From: an uncultured Desulfuromonadales bacterium
Lineage (GTDB): Bacteria; Desulfobacterota; Desulfuromonadia; Geobacterales; Pseudopelobacteraceae
Assembly: GCA_903868145.1 (NCBI GenBank)
Contig: CAIPTY010000071.1
Coordinates: 62,001 to 126,000 of the forward strand
Reading direction: 5' to 3'
DNA length: 64,000 bases
Shown here: piece by piece, positions 27,001-35,149 of the stretch
Position numbering within the stretch: the first letter of the stretch is position 1
How the letters are laid out: each line of letters starts with the position of its first letter
Position numbers and translations under genes: made by a program
The notes under the pieces: generated by a model
What the model was told of the DNA's origin: nothing
Database searches by the model: none
Seen by the model: only the letters and a program-made list of their open reading frames with translations

Positions 27001-28638
27001 GACGCCGATATGGATTCGGCGGTCGCCGGGCAGCTCACCGATAAGGACACCCTGGTCTGCATCGGCGGCAATACCCCTGACGAGTCATATCTCAACGCCA
27101 AATCGGTTCTGCGGATTGCTGAACAGCAGAAGGTCGATTCACTCCATCCGGGCATCGGCTTCCTGTCGGAAAATGCCGACTTCGCCCTGATGTGCCGCAA
27201 TCGCGGGATCAACTTTGTCGGCCCCTGGTTCTCCAGCATGGAGTTGATGGGCAACAAAACCAACGCCATTGACACCGCCACCAAGGCCGGAGTTCCGGTC
27301 GTTCCGGGAAGTCACGGCATCATCGGCAGCGTGGAAACCGGGATGGAAGTCGCCGAGACAATCGGCTACCCCGTGCTGCTCAAAGCTGTTCATGGCGGGG
27401 GCGGTAAGGGCATAAAGGTTGTTGAGAAAGCGGAGGATTTCCGTGAAACCTTCTTCACGATCTCCTCGGAGGCTCGGGCTGCATTCGGTTCAGGTGATAT
27501 CTACCTGGAAAAATATGTGACCAACCTGCGCCATATTGAAGTTCAGATTCTCCGCGATGCCCTTGGTAACTGCCGTATTCTAGGCCTGCGCGACTGTTCG
27601 GTGCAGCGCAACAACCAGAAGATTTTTGAAGAGTCCGGCTCGACCATGCTGCCTGAAAATCTCGAAAAAGATGTCTACAAATATGCGGAATTGATTGCAA
27701 ACCAAGTGGATTATGTCGGCGCAGGAACCGTCGAATTCATCTTTAATCTCGATAGCGTCGCCATCTATTTCATGGAAATGAATACACGCCTTCAGGTTGA
27801 ACACCCCGTTACCGAGCAGGTGACTGGTGTTGATATCGTTGCAAACCAGTTCAGGATTGCCGGTGGCGGTTCTATAGAAGATATAGTCTTCAAGCCCAAG
27901 GGGTACGCCATTGAGGCCCGTATAACCGCCGAACGCACCGCTGTAGAAGGCGGAAGCATCTCTTTCATCCCAACCCCCGGTAATGTAACGGCATTCAGCA
28001 TTCCCGACGCAAAACATATTAAAGTTATCAAGATGGTTGAGGCCGGCAAACCGATTACCCCCTACTATGACTCACTGATTGCGCAGGTAATCGCTACCGG
28101 CAAAGACAGGGATGATGCCGCAGACAAGCTGCTTGCGGCCCTGGAAGGCACCGTAATAAATGGTGTTCATACCAATATTCCGCTGTTGAAACGGGTTTTA
28201 AGAGATGAAACCTTCCGCAAGGGGATCTACAACACCCAGTATCTGAACGGTTTCCTTGACCGTATTAATGTTGATGAGATGATTGAAGAAGGAGAAACAG
28301 CTTCCGGCTCAACCCAGGTTGTGCTTGATCGTTCTGCTGTTGAAATCGAGGGAAGTAATGAACTCAAAGTTCTCTCTCCTTCCACAGGAGTCTTCTACGA
28401 CGCTTCATCTCCTAGCGAACCTCCCTTTGCACCGATCGGTAAAGAGATCAAACTCAGGGATACAATCGGCCTGCTTGAGGCAATGAAGCTTTTCGCGCCG
28501 GTCTCTCTTAACACCTGCAATCCGGGTGGCGTTTTCTATGATACTGATAAGACGTATGAAATCGTTCGCGTCATCCCAACTCCCGGCCAGGCTGTTAACA
28601 AAGGCGACCTGCTGTTCGTCGTCAAGGAGGCCGTCTGA
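24070..28638 (+). CDS. Single-chain acyl-CoA carboxylase with AccA-, AccD-, AccC- and AccB-like modules
   Basis: 1522 residues. In order: an AccA-like carboxyltransferase part (~90-290; TFIDTPGADAGEVANANNQ, NGYSGGAIPLATTN), a ~400-residue helical stretch of no known family, an AccD-like part (~742-880; FVSSGGMNTKEGAGSLFSMS, FGFGDCTGGAQASFV), a biotin carboxylase (~947-1400; LHPGIGFLSENADFA, KAVHGGGGKGIKVV, EMNTRLQVEHPVTEQ), and a biotin carrier with Lys1473 in LLEAMKLFAP. It should carboxylate a short acyl-CoA (acetyl- or propionyl-CoA) using ATP and bicarbonate. I choose the ATG at 24070; a TTG at 23980 is in frame but unsupported. The gene leads an apparent operon with a ketoacyl synthase and a thiolase. 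Confidence 0.88.
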   Translation: MPTPPSIDRFFELAEQLASDFSLLKGVSRSNRAREKQEVELALAGLVDHRTVEQNTKRLKELDVDAYIRETVEPSEQKNRIGFKAILKQLKLKIVDEIAFGPLHCVEAEFDFDGYQRRLCLLAQDRNTNNGVWGPEHHRKAIEIVRKYERYSVPVITFIDTPGADAGEVANANNQAHSISHFIAEMANLNVPSVGIILGNGYSGGAIPLATTNILLSVRDGVLNTIQPKGLAAIARSLDLSWQECAKYVGVSAYELYQQDFVDGIIDYVPGEKGPQLENLRNAIVSAVSAIENRAITFVKETDGVLDHYRENLLRYVNPSEKLKALNSLSALSLTHFPTEYFSVFGITYRYMRYLSMRGRIKSTSAANYSRSTNLATPKGDLSRRVQEEQDNAFASWLEKPLHIRYDDLLSKSYKTYLDRKEHSGDERGRLSKLILGDASENFEKAQHTTYLAYGFHLYNLWKSWSQNNFIALIKYLGASSANTASNPSEMTVLDVITLADFREGMIRECQNCIIFDLVYDQIISDLRPIAAEAKDTNTFSKKSFRALLESSIHAASTKLKVMFGEGAVDSNRLEDNFYSWLNTLLQHPQMKDFIRPVQEWKKIQYPRISEPLFAIVTFLFEKLLLEYVESEREGRAYDGRINLRDIGMKDFWNRLTTAYNDLLIQDVLLQDKRAKNCRFETIVAEFFTDFRELDSDLMTSDPANFPGFRLSIEKALDKGIKPCGVLTGLAKLKKEGDHPATRVGVLISNLDFQAGAFDMPSAEKFCNLLLQCARRKLPVVAFVSSGGMNTKEGAGSLFSMSIVNDRITRFIRDNELPIICFGFGDCTGGAQASFVTHPLAQTYYFSGCGMPFAGQIVVPSYLPSTVTLSNYLSCTPGAMQGLVKHPFNHDLDKQLRAIDPAIPTPVESVMDVCHRVFKGLYRPDVDITASESSSLVDERSLLKPVKRTLIHARGCTAAKLVMVAQREGIEVVLVQSDADMDSAVAGQLTDKDTLVCIGGNTPDESYLNAKSVLRIAEQQKVDSLHPGIGFLSENADFALMCRNRGINFVGPWFSSMELMGNKTNAIDTATKAGVPVVPGSHGIIGSVETGMEVAETIGYPVLLKAVHGGGGKGIKVVEKAEDFRETFFTISSEARAAFGSGDIYLEKYVTNLRHIEVQILRDALGNCRILGLRDCSVQRNNQKIFEESGSTMLPENLEKDVYKYAELIANQVDYVGAGTVEFIFNLDSVAIYFMEMNTRLQVEHPVTEQVTGVDIVANQFRIAGGGSIEDIVFKPKGYAIEARITAERTAVEGGSISFIPTPGNVTAFSIPDAKHIKVIKMVEAGKPITPYYDSLIAQVIATGKDRDDAADKLLAALEGTVINGVHTNIPLLKRVLRDETFRKGIYNTQYLNGFLDRINVDEMIEEGETASGSTQVVLDRSAVEIEGSNELKVLSPSTGVFYDASSPSEPPFAPIGKEIKLRDTIGLLEAMKLFAPVSLNTCNPGGVFYDTDKTYEIVRVIPTPGQAVNKGDLLFVVKEAV

Positions 28639-28742
28639 CGTTCTGAAAATGCGTTTTTCAGGAATGTCTTCAATCATCCGGTTAGAGCGATATCACATTT
28701 AGTCAAAATAGCTGCTACTTCAAATAGAATAAAGGAGAGTTT

Positions 28743-30674
28743 ATGAAACCGTTCAGACTGAACAAACATGGAAAACTGGTGCTTCCCTGCAGCATCTTCA
28801 TTGATATCGACTTCACGATCATCAAAAGTCTTGATCACTTACAGGCGATCGTTCGTCGGGACTTTGAAGGAAAGGCTCCGACGGGCACCGAAATTGCCAA
28901 GCGGGCTACCGCCGGTTCCTATGCAACTCGCTATGACCTGCTGCGGGACATCAGCCTCAACCTTTTCTGGGCAAATCGCTTTGCCCTGACTATGTACGAC
29001 AAACGTCCGACGCGCTGGCGCGATGTGCCGCGCAACCGCGAAGATGTCTTCGTGGCACTCTTGCAGCCATGGACGGATGGCAAGGCAAAGGCCGCGACTG
29101 TTCGTGAAGCCTACGGCAAGCTTGATGCGATGTGGAGCCAAACTTCCGAGGACGAGCTTTTTGAAATGCTCTTCGACGTCTTCTCGAACAAGCTCTATCG
29201 CGCACAGGAGCTCCCCCCGATCAAGGCTACAATTGCAGAAGCGCTCGCTACTCCCGATGCCATGACGACCACAATCGGAAAATTTAATCCTGACTTCCTG
29301 CATTACAGCGATGTTGAAATTCTCGATGCCTCTGAAGAGCAACCAGAGCTTGAGGCGCTCCGGCGATGGGCCATGGTGCTCCACAATCAGCACCCGTGGG
29401 ATAGAAGCCGAGCCAAGCTGAAAACATTTGACGACATGGAGGATGACGACGTCGTCGTGCTGTTTTATCCCAAAAATCGTGACGTCCTTCATTTTATAAA
29501 TCGCGCGAAGAGTGGAACCATGCCCACACCGAAATCACCGAAGGCAGCTCCTTCATGTGCACCCGTAACACCGCTCCTGCCATTGGTGCTTGCCACGGAT
29601 ACTCCTATTCGACCGAAGATCGAGGCACTCGCGATCCGCAAGGGTGAGGTTATTTGCAACAATGATGATGTTGTACGGAACTCTCCTCCATCATGGTCCC
29701 CCATGAGCGCCGATGAAATCGCGGAGAAAACCGGTATTGAGCGCCGCCGCTATACGGCCGAACCATTGGAGAACATCGCCCTTGAGGCTGCCCAGGCTGC
29801 AATGAAGCATTCCGGTCGAACACCGGGGGAAATCGGTGCGGTACTTTTCTGTACCTGCACCTCCAGCAGGTTGATTCCCTCGACTTCTACCTGGCTTTCA
29901 GGGCAGTTGGGCATCATGCAGACCCACTGCTCGGCGGACATCATCGCCGCCTGCGCCGGTTTCCCCTACGGAATGGCCGAGGCGGTCCGCCTGATGCGGG
30001 AGGTAAACCGTCCGGTTCTGCTGGTATGCGCCGAGAAGTTCTCGGACAAGATCGGCAATGCGCGACCGTCGCGCATGATCTTTGGCGACGGAGCAGCTGC
30101 CTTGGTAATCGCGCCGAGCGACGGTGAGCGTGACATAGAAGTGGTTCAGACCTACGCCAGCGGCCCCTTCAGCCAGGTCAACTCCATCATCTGGCCGAAC
30201 CATGACTACGACAACGACATTACCGTGTATGGCCCCGAGGTCAAGGATCTTGTCAAACGGTATCTTGACCAGATGATGAGTGAGCTCACCGCGCTCAAGA
30301 GTGTTAAAGGAGGCAAAGCGCTGATCGACGACATCGACGTGATTGTCCCTCATCAGGCCAACAAGACCATGATCATCGACATTGCCGTGCCGCAGGGTAT
30401 TAAGGCCGAGGATATTTATTTCAACATAACCGAAGTCGGCAACGCTTCCGCAGCGAGCATTCCAATCGCTATGGCAGACGCGGTCTATGACAAGGCGATC
30501 ACGAAGCGTTCACTGATTTTCGCTCCTGGCTTTGGTGCTGGTGCTGTCGGTGGCTACGTGGTAATGTGGCTGGATCCGGCGGTGGTTGCACCGGAAGCTA
30601 CAATTGAACTCGTGATGAGCCCCTCGCGGAAGACGTCAAACTCATCAGTCGAAGATATAAAAGATACATTTTAA
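28743..30674 (+). CDS. Ketoacyl synthase III (FabH-like) fused to an unknown N-terminal domain
   Basis: 643 residues. From about residue 285 it is a beta-ketoacyl synthase III with the full triad: Cys404 in AACAGFPYG, His537 in VPHQANK and Asn567 in EVGNASAASIP. Other marks are GIERRRY and RMIFGDGAAALV. KAS III enzymes condense an acyl-CoA starter with malonyl-ACP or a similar extender. Residues 1-255 match no family I recognise; they contain SIFIDIDFTIIKSLDHL and many Trp/Arg and acidic residues. A Pro/Thr-rich linker joins the two. AAAGGAG precedes the ATG. The upstream carboxylase could supply its malonyl-type substrate, which is an inference. Confidence 0.82.
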   Translation: MKPFRLNKHGKLVLPCSIFIDIDFTIIKSLDHLQAIVRRDFEGKAPTGTEIAKRATAGSYATRYDLLRDISLNLFWANRFALTMYDKRPTRWRDVPRNREDVFVALLQPWTDGKAKAATVREAYGKLDAMWSQTSEDELFEMLFDVFSNKLYRAQELPPIKATIAEALATPDAMTTTIGKFNPDFLHYSDVEILDASEEQPELEALRRWAMVLHNQHPWDRSRAKLKTFDDMEDDDVVVLFYPKNRDVLHFINRAKSGTMPTPKSPKAAPSCAPVTPLLPLVLATDTPIRPKIEALAIRKGEVICNNDDVVRNSPPSWSPMSADEIAEKTGIERRRYTAEPLENIALEAAQAAMKHSGRTPGEIGAVLFCTCTSSRLIPSTSTWLSGQLGIMQTHCSADIIAACAGFPYGMAEAVRLMREVNRPVLLVCAEKFSDKIGNARPSRMIFGDGAAALVIAPSDGERDIEVVQTYASGPFSQVNSIIWPNHDYDNDITVYGPEVKDLVKRYLDQMMSELTALKSVKGGKALIDDIDVIVPHQANKTMIIDIAVPQGIKAEDIYFNITEVGNASAASIPIAMADAVYDKAITKRSLIFAPGFGAGAVGGYVVMWLDPAVVAPEATIELVMSPSRKTSNSSVEDIKDTF

Positions 30675-30704
30675 GTTTGATGTTTGCTTCCTGAGGGAGT
30701 CGTT

Positions 30705-31877
30705 ATGAGAGATGTATATCTAATTGGCGTCGGCCAGACCAAGATGACAAAAAATGCAGGAGTTCGCGGTCGCTACATGGCTGCGGAGGCCATGCAAAAG
30801 GCAGTTGAGCACGCAGGGATTGACTGGAAACAGATCGGCATGCTGGTTACCGGTAATATGACGGCGGGTCGGTTGTCGCATCAACAGCAGTTGGGGGCTT
30901 TGCATGCAGATGTGGTCGGCTTGCGCGGAGTCGAGGCCGCGACGGTAGAGGCGGCCTGTGGTTCAGGCGCTGCTGCGGCTCGTTGGGGTTTTATGGCCGT
31001 GGGTGGAGGCTTTCACGATGTCGCGCTGATCTGCGGAAGCGAGCGCATGACCCAGGCGCCACTCGATGATACAACGGCGGCCCTGGCAACAGCGGCCGAC
31101 TGGGAACTGGAAGGGATCAACGGCGAATCATTTGTTTCGCTGAATGCCCGTCTCATGAAGCAATACATGCAGACTTATGGAGTTACTTCACAGGACTTCG
31201 GACACTTTGCAATAACCGCCCATGACAACGGTTTCACCAATCCAAATGGGTTCTTGCACAAGAAGATAGACATGGAAACCTATCTCCACTCACGGATGCT
31301 CGTTGACCCGGTCAAGTTACTTGATGCACCGCCTATCTGTGATGGCGCCGCATCGATTGTGCTTGCTACTGAAGAGGTTGCCCGTGCTGCCCATCGGCAG
31401 GGATTGCCTTTGATCAGGATAGCTGGCTCAGCCATTGGAACTGACTCGCTTGCCCTGGATTCCCGCCGCGACATGCTGGTGCTAGACGGTGCGGTTCTTT
31501 CCACGCGCCGGGCCATGGAACAGGCCGGCATCAAAAATGATGATATCGATATCTTCGAACTGCATGACGCCTATACCGTCATTACCTCGCTGAGTCTTGA
31601 GGCAGCGGGTTTTGCTGAAAAGGGCAAGGGAGTCCATTTTGGCAAGGATGGTGAGATAAGCCGGACCGGCAGGCTTCCAATTTCAACCTTTGGCGGTCTG
31701 AAGTCACGCGGTCACCCCGTCGGAGCAACCGGGGTCTATCAGTTGGTCGAAACCTATCTGCAACTGACCGGAACAGCCGGTGAAAATCAGGTGCCGGATC
31801 CGGAGTTTGCTCTCGTGCAGAATATTGGCGGAACCGGTGCAACAGTCGTCAGCCATGTTCTGCAACGATGCGCGTAA
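30705..31877 (+). CDS. SCP2/SCPx-type thiolase family protein
   Basis: 390 residues from the ATG at 30705, which has TGAGGGAG in front (a TTG at 30684 is in frame). Motifs are VEAACGSGAAAARWGFMAV (acyl Cys), DIFELHDAYTVITSLSLEAAG, PISTFGGLKSRGHPVGATGVYQ (His) and QNIGGTGATVVSHVL. This is the branch that resembles archaeal acetyl-CoA acetyltransferases and SCPx rather than PhaA. In archaea such thiolases work with HMG-CoA synthase; here the neighbour is a ketoacyl synthase III of the same superfamily, so a similar paired condensation is possible. A DUF35 partner is not seen. Confidence 0.85.
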   Translation: MRDVYLIGVGQTKMTKNAGVRGRYMAAEAMQKAVEHAGIDWKQIGMLVTGNMTAGRLSHQQQLGALHADVVGLRGVEAATVEAACGSGAAAARWGFMAVGGGFHDVALICGSERMTQAPLDDTTAALATAADWELEGINGESFVSLNARLMKQYMQTYGVTSQDFGHFAITAHDNGFTNPNGFLHKKIDMETYLHSRMLVDPVKLLDAPPICDGAASIVLATEEVARAAHRQGLPLIRIAGSAIGTDSLALDSRRDMLVLDGAVLSTRRAMEQAGIKNDDIDIFELHDAYTVITSLSLEAAGFAEKGKGVHFGKDGEISRTGRLPISTFGGLKSRGHPVGATGVYQLVETYLQLTGTAGENQVPDPEFALVQNIGGTGATVVSHVLQRCA

Positions 31878-31928
31878 CCCAGCGATTCCTGCTTTTCCGA
31901 AATCAGCCGCATCCGCTTTGAGATAATG

Positions 31929-31964
31929 AGAGCCCTGCCGTCAATAAAGCAGGGCTCTTTTTTT
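31929..31964 (+). terminator. Terminator after the thiolase gene
   Basis: AGAGCCCTGC (31929-31938) pairs perfectly with GCAGGGCTCT (31949-31958), followed by T residues to 31964. Confidence 0.92.
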
Positions 31965-32005
31965 GAAATATGCATAGTCTCTTTTTGATTTCAGAGAAAA
32001 AACTA

Positions 32006-32034
32006 TTGACTCATTTAACCGCCTGTTGTATAAA
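32006..32034 (+). promoter_or_regulatory. Sigma-70 promoter of the tRNA-Lys/tRNA-Glu unit
   Basis: TTGACT (32006-32011), a 17-base spacer, TATAAA (32029-32034). The tRNA begins 13 bases later. Confidence 0.82.
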
Positions 32035-32046
32035 TCCAGTTCCTTT

Positions 32047-32122
32047 GAGCCGCTAGCTCAGTCGGTAGAGCACCTGACTTTTAATCAGGTGGTCGTTGGT
32101 TCGACCCCAACGCGGCTCACCA
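32047..32122 (+). tRNA. tRNA-Lys (anticodon TTT)
   Basis: The acceptor GAGCCGC pairs with GCGGCTC, followed by ACCA. The anticodon stem CCTGA/TCAGG holds the loop CTTTTAA. CCA is encoded. Confidence 0.96.
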
Positions 32123-32131
32123 CTTATCTAC

Positions 32132-32209
<78 letters not shown>

Positions 32210-32243
32210 ATCATATATCCGGCAACATCCGGTGTGATACAAA

Positions 32244-32269
32244 AGGCCTTGAGAAATCAAGGCTTTTTT
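32244..32269 (+). terminator. Terminator of the tRNA unit
   Basis: GCCTTGA (32246-32252) with GAAA loop and TCAAGGC (32257-32263), then six T. Confidence 0.85.
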
Positions 32270-32386
32270 GTTTTCTATTGTCCAGCGACACCCTCTCAGG
32301 TATGATGAAATCCAGATGTTTTGACGGTGTTTGTTGCAGTGTCCAGAAAAACCGTAAAAGAAAACACCGTAAAAAAGGAGGAGATC

Positions 32387-32524
32387 ATGCCAAAGCGCAT
32401 CATTCCACTTTCCGACCTCCAAGTTAAAAACGCCAAGCCGAAAGAAAAAAAATACAAATTGTCAGATGGTGGCGGATTGTATCTGGCTGATGAGAAAGAG
32501 CCGTTAAAACTGGTTACAGTGTAG
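32387..32524 (+). pseudogene. Truncated tyrosine integrase (arm-binding DUF4102 N-terminus only)
   Basis: Only 45 residues remain. The first ~34 (PLSDLQVKNAKP, KYKLSDGGGLYL) are the standard N-terminus of P4-type integrases, behind a strong AAGGAGGAG site. The reading then diverges (ADEKEPLKLVTV) and stops, with the catalytic domain gone. Position directly after tRNA-Glu is the usual site of such elements, so this is the scar of a lost mobile island. An inverted pair ACGGTGTTT / AAACACCGT flanks the site upstream. Confidence 0.75.
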
Positions 32525-32627
32525 TCAAAGCGAATCAAAATCAAGACTGCCAACAACAACCGGAGGTCCTGTGCGTGTCAAACTGGGGTTTACGGATGGA
32601 CACTAGTTTGAAAAATTGCTTGTCGGC

Positions 32628-32644
32628 TGTCGAAAAGTTTTACA
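32628..32644 (+). promoter_or_regulatory. TGTCG-AAA-TTTACA motif upstream of the PEP-CTERM gene
   Basis: The 17-base word TGTCGAAAAGTTTTACA recurs at 33776-33792 as TGTCGGAAAACTTTACA. It lies about 75 bases upstream of a sigma-54 promoter, the right place for an activator site. I recall similar motifs at PEP-CTERM loci, but cannot verify that here. Confidence 0.5.
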
Positions 32645-32716
32645 TCGTATTTACATTTTTTTTAGTCCATGTAATATCGATAAACAAACACCTTAAATAT
32701 CAAGCATATACTTGAG

Positions 32717-32732
32717 TTGGCACAAAGTTTGC
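32717..32732 (+). promoter_or_regulatory. Sigma-54 (-24/-12) promoter of the PEP-CTERM gene
   Basis: TTGGCAC, five bases, TTGC, with the invariant GG (32719-32720) and GC (32731-32732) ten bases apart, fits the RpoN consensus well. The start codon is 57 bases downstream. Confidence 0.75.
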
Positions 32733-32788
32733 TTTAGATACAGACGTTGATAGAAAATCACACCATAGTAAAATGAGGAGAACCAGCT

Positions 32789-33715
32789 ATGAAAACAAAA
32801 ATGATTATGAAGGCGCTTGCTGTATTTGGATTTACGGCCATGATGGGTGGATTTTCACTGCCGGTCGACGCGACAACCTTTACCTATAGCCAAAGCACAG
32901 GATTTGAAGTCAACACATCCGTAACGGCTGGTAGACGTAATCCCATTACTACATGGAGTGGAAATCTGTTATCAAACGATCCAAACTCTCCACGTAACGA
33001 TATTAAGTGGTATTCGCTTGCTTCAGCGCCAGTGGACGAGCCTACCGGCACTTACGACACCATCGCCTGGGGAAATTCAAACAATGCTTCTAATGCTACT
33101 GCTCTTCTTCTAGGGAGCAATCCCATCGGCAACAGCAATTACAGCGCCCTGCAGGTGTTGGGCCAGAAAGGTTCCGTCTCGACAGGTGCTGCTGCGGGTT
33201 CCTATGGCAATTGGGTTACGATAAGCACTCTTACTCATCAGAATAATGCAATATCGAGCACCTATTACACTCTTGAATCAGCAATAATCTTTTCAAATCT
33301 GCAGATAGGCAGCTATGCATCCCCGAGCCATGAAATTCCGATTTCTTTCGTTGAGACATTGAACCAATCTCCGTGTACAGCAGGCACTAATCCAAACGGC
33401 AGCGTGTGTGACGACCGTTTCACCTTTCCAAATGTGAGTTTTGTGCACGAGTTGTTTTCTATAGGCGGAATTCAATATGAGGCGGAATTCCAACTTGCCA
33501 ACTTTGTCAACTCGAAGTCTGATTATCCGGACTATGACGCTTTAGGCAATAGCACGGTCTATACAGCAGAAAACAAGACAAGCAAAATGGATGTGCAGAT
33601 GGCAATCCGCGAAGTAGCTACTCCAGTCCCCGAGCCTGGCACGATGATGCTTCTCGGAGTTGGTATGCTCGGACTTGCGGTTTTCGGTAAACGCAGGATG
33701 AATAAAGGAGCATAG
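32789..33715 (+). CDS. PEP-CTERM sorting-signal protein, THxN type
   Basis: 308 residues. An N-terminal signal peptide (MIMKALAVFGFTAMMGG, cleavage near PVDA) is followed by a Ser/Thr/Asn-rich extracellular body and a C-terminal sorting signal: VPEPGTMMLLG, a hydrophobic helix, then KRRMNKG. The internal ISTLTHQNNAIS carries the T-H-x-N signature of one PEP-CTERM subfamily. Such proteins are processed by an exosortase and exported, often with exopolysaccharide. No exosortase is in the window. AT-richer than its neighbours and beside the integrase scar, it may be acquired. Confidence 0.85.
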   Translation: MKTKMIMKALAVFGFTAMMGGFSLPVDATTFTYSQSTGFEVNTSVTAGRRNPITTWSGNLLSNDPNSPRNDIKWYSLASAPVDEPTGTYDTIAWGNSNNASNATALLLGSNPIGNSNYSALQVLGQKGSVSTGAAAGSYGNWVTISTLTHQNNAISSTYYTLESAIIFSNLQIGSYASPSHEIPISFVETLNQSPCTAGTNPNGSVCDDRFTFPNVSFVHELFSIGGIQYEAEFQLANFVNSKSDYPDYDALGNSTVYTAENKTSKMDVQMAIREVATPVPEPGTMMLLGVGMLGLAVFGKRRMNKGA

Positions 33716-33740
33716 ACGTCGATCACAGTTTGACGAGAAG

Positions 33741-33764
33741 GGCGTTACTTCGGTGACGCCTTTT
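33741..33764 (+). terminator. Terminator of the PEP-CTERM gene
   Basis: GGCGTTAC (33741-33748), UUCG tetraloop, GTGACGCC (33753-33760), then TTTT. Confidence 0.8.
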
Positions 33765-33775
33765 CTATTATTGCC

Positions 33776-33792
33776 TGTCGGAAAACTTTACA
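33776..33792 (+). repeat. Second copy of the TGTCG-AAA-TTTACA motif
   Basis: It matches the copy at 32628 at 14 of 17 positions. No gene or clear sigma-54 promoter follows, so it may be left from a decayed PEP-CTERM gene. The stretch 33793-34181 holds only a weak minus-strand reading of 65 codons (33953-34150) that I cannot support as a gene. Confidence 0.45.
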
Positions 33793-34181
33793 CACCCCCC
33801 TTTGAGGCACCCCATCTCCGGTTTGATCATAAAGTGGATCGCGTCCGAATCCATAGACACCATTCATCATTAACTTCGGGCGGGATAATCCGTTGTTTGT
33901 GGTGAAGTGAACCAAAATTAAAGGGAAGAACTGAAGGTCACTGGGGCGATAATTATGAAACCATTTGACGAAGAGGCGACCAGAGGGCAGCCTCAGGTGC
34001 CGTAAAAGGTTTTCCTGATCTTGGTGTTGTACAGTACTGGATACCGATTTTAATCTTTTTAAGTATCGCCTGAAGTTTTTCAGGTGACATCCTGCTCTGT
34101 TTTGTGGACGTTTGCCGGTGTCGTTGCCTGCTTATTCCGGTTTGTGTCACACTCAGGCGTTTTATTCAGAAGATCCGTTCG

Positions 34182-35123
34182 CTACAGCAACCCCGCCTTT
34201 TTAAGATCATAGCGCCGCCGCAACCATAAGCCCAGCGACATGATCACGGCTATGACCGTGATACCGATACAGGAGATTTTCAGGAAGAAGAGATCAAAAC
34301 CCGTGTCAGCCACAACCGGTTTGCCGTCCTTACTGGCAACCGGGATTATCAGCTTCGCATCGGTTGCCAGTGGTACCTCCATTTTCTTAAACTCCGGTAT
34401 GGCTGGTGCCGGAACAGTGCCGGCAACCCGGACCAGCATGCGAACTTCACGGGGGTTGCGGGGTGTCCAGTCCACCTCTTTCAGCGGCATCGGCTCCGGG
34501 TGGCTGGAGTCAATCTTTATGATGAAGTTGACGGAATTCCCCGGTTTCCAGCCAACACCGGCTACCGGCAGCAGACGGTAATCTTCGCCGGTACCCACGC
34601 TTTTACTGGATTTGTGAACCACTTGCAGCTCGCTGACAGGAATCCCACGCAATGAGAGATGCTTTCCCGTGAAGTGAGGGATAGGTTTCCCGTCGGTCAG
34701 CACGATCGACTCGTAAGTCGCCACTGCATCTTCCTGAACATTTTGGACCTTCTTCCAGTACAGTCCGCCGCAGATGCTCCAGGTCAGCAGTATGATGATC
34801 AGGCCCGACAGGAAAAAGGTTTTCCCCTGGGCAGAAGGGGTCTCCGCTTGAGTCGGGGCGCCCGGACCGAGCAGCACCTGATCCAGGACGCCGTCGGACT
34901 TCCTTCCCATCAGCCTCGCCAGCCCGTCCGTGATAATCGCACCCACAATCGAGAATGCGGCTAGCATCACGGCAAAACTGACAAGAGCGTAATAGCTGCC
35001 GAAGATCCTTTGCTGGAAGGCGTTCAGCCCCCCGACCGGACCGGTGTTGGTGAACACACCATAGGCGCCGAACCCGGCGCCGATAAAAACAAGAATGGTG
35101 GTAAACCATGATTTTCGATCCAT
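34182..35123 (-). CDS. Membrane protein of unknown function
   Basis: 313 residues. Hydrophobic helices lie at ~8-25, ~45-68, ~103-122 and ~280-302, and a ~150-residue soluble region between the third and fourth is probably outside the cytosol (LSLRGIPVSELQVVHKSS, RMLVRVAGTVPAPAIPEFKK). The C-terminus is basic (RRRYDLKK). I recognise no family. It follows a secreted protein gene on the same strand by 26 bases, so the two are likely an operon and may work together in the envelope. Confidence 0.75.
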   Translation of the reverse strand: MDRKSWFTTILVFIGAGFGAYGVFTNTGPVGGLNAFQQRIFGSYYALVSFAVMLAAFSIVGAIITDGLARLMGRKSDGVLDQVLLGPGAPTQAETPSAQGKTFFLSGLIIILLTWSICGGLYWKKVQNVQEDAVATYESIVLTDGKPIPHFTGKHLSLRGIPVSELQVVHKSSKSVGTGEDYRLLPVAGVGWKPGNSVNFIIKIDSSHPEPMPLKEVDWTPRNPREVRMLVRVAGTVPAPAIPEFKKMEVPLATDAKLIIPVASKDGKPVVADTGFDLFFLKISCIGITVIAVIMSLGLWLRRRYDLKKAGLL

Positions 35124-35149
35124 TGGCGGTCTCTCAGGGAAGTGAAACG

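Noticed and set aside
33953-34150. A 65-codon minus-strand reading in the empty region after the PEP-CTERM gene
   Set aside because: No ribosome site, no family, and decayed-looking surroundings. It may be a gene fragment but cannot be supported.
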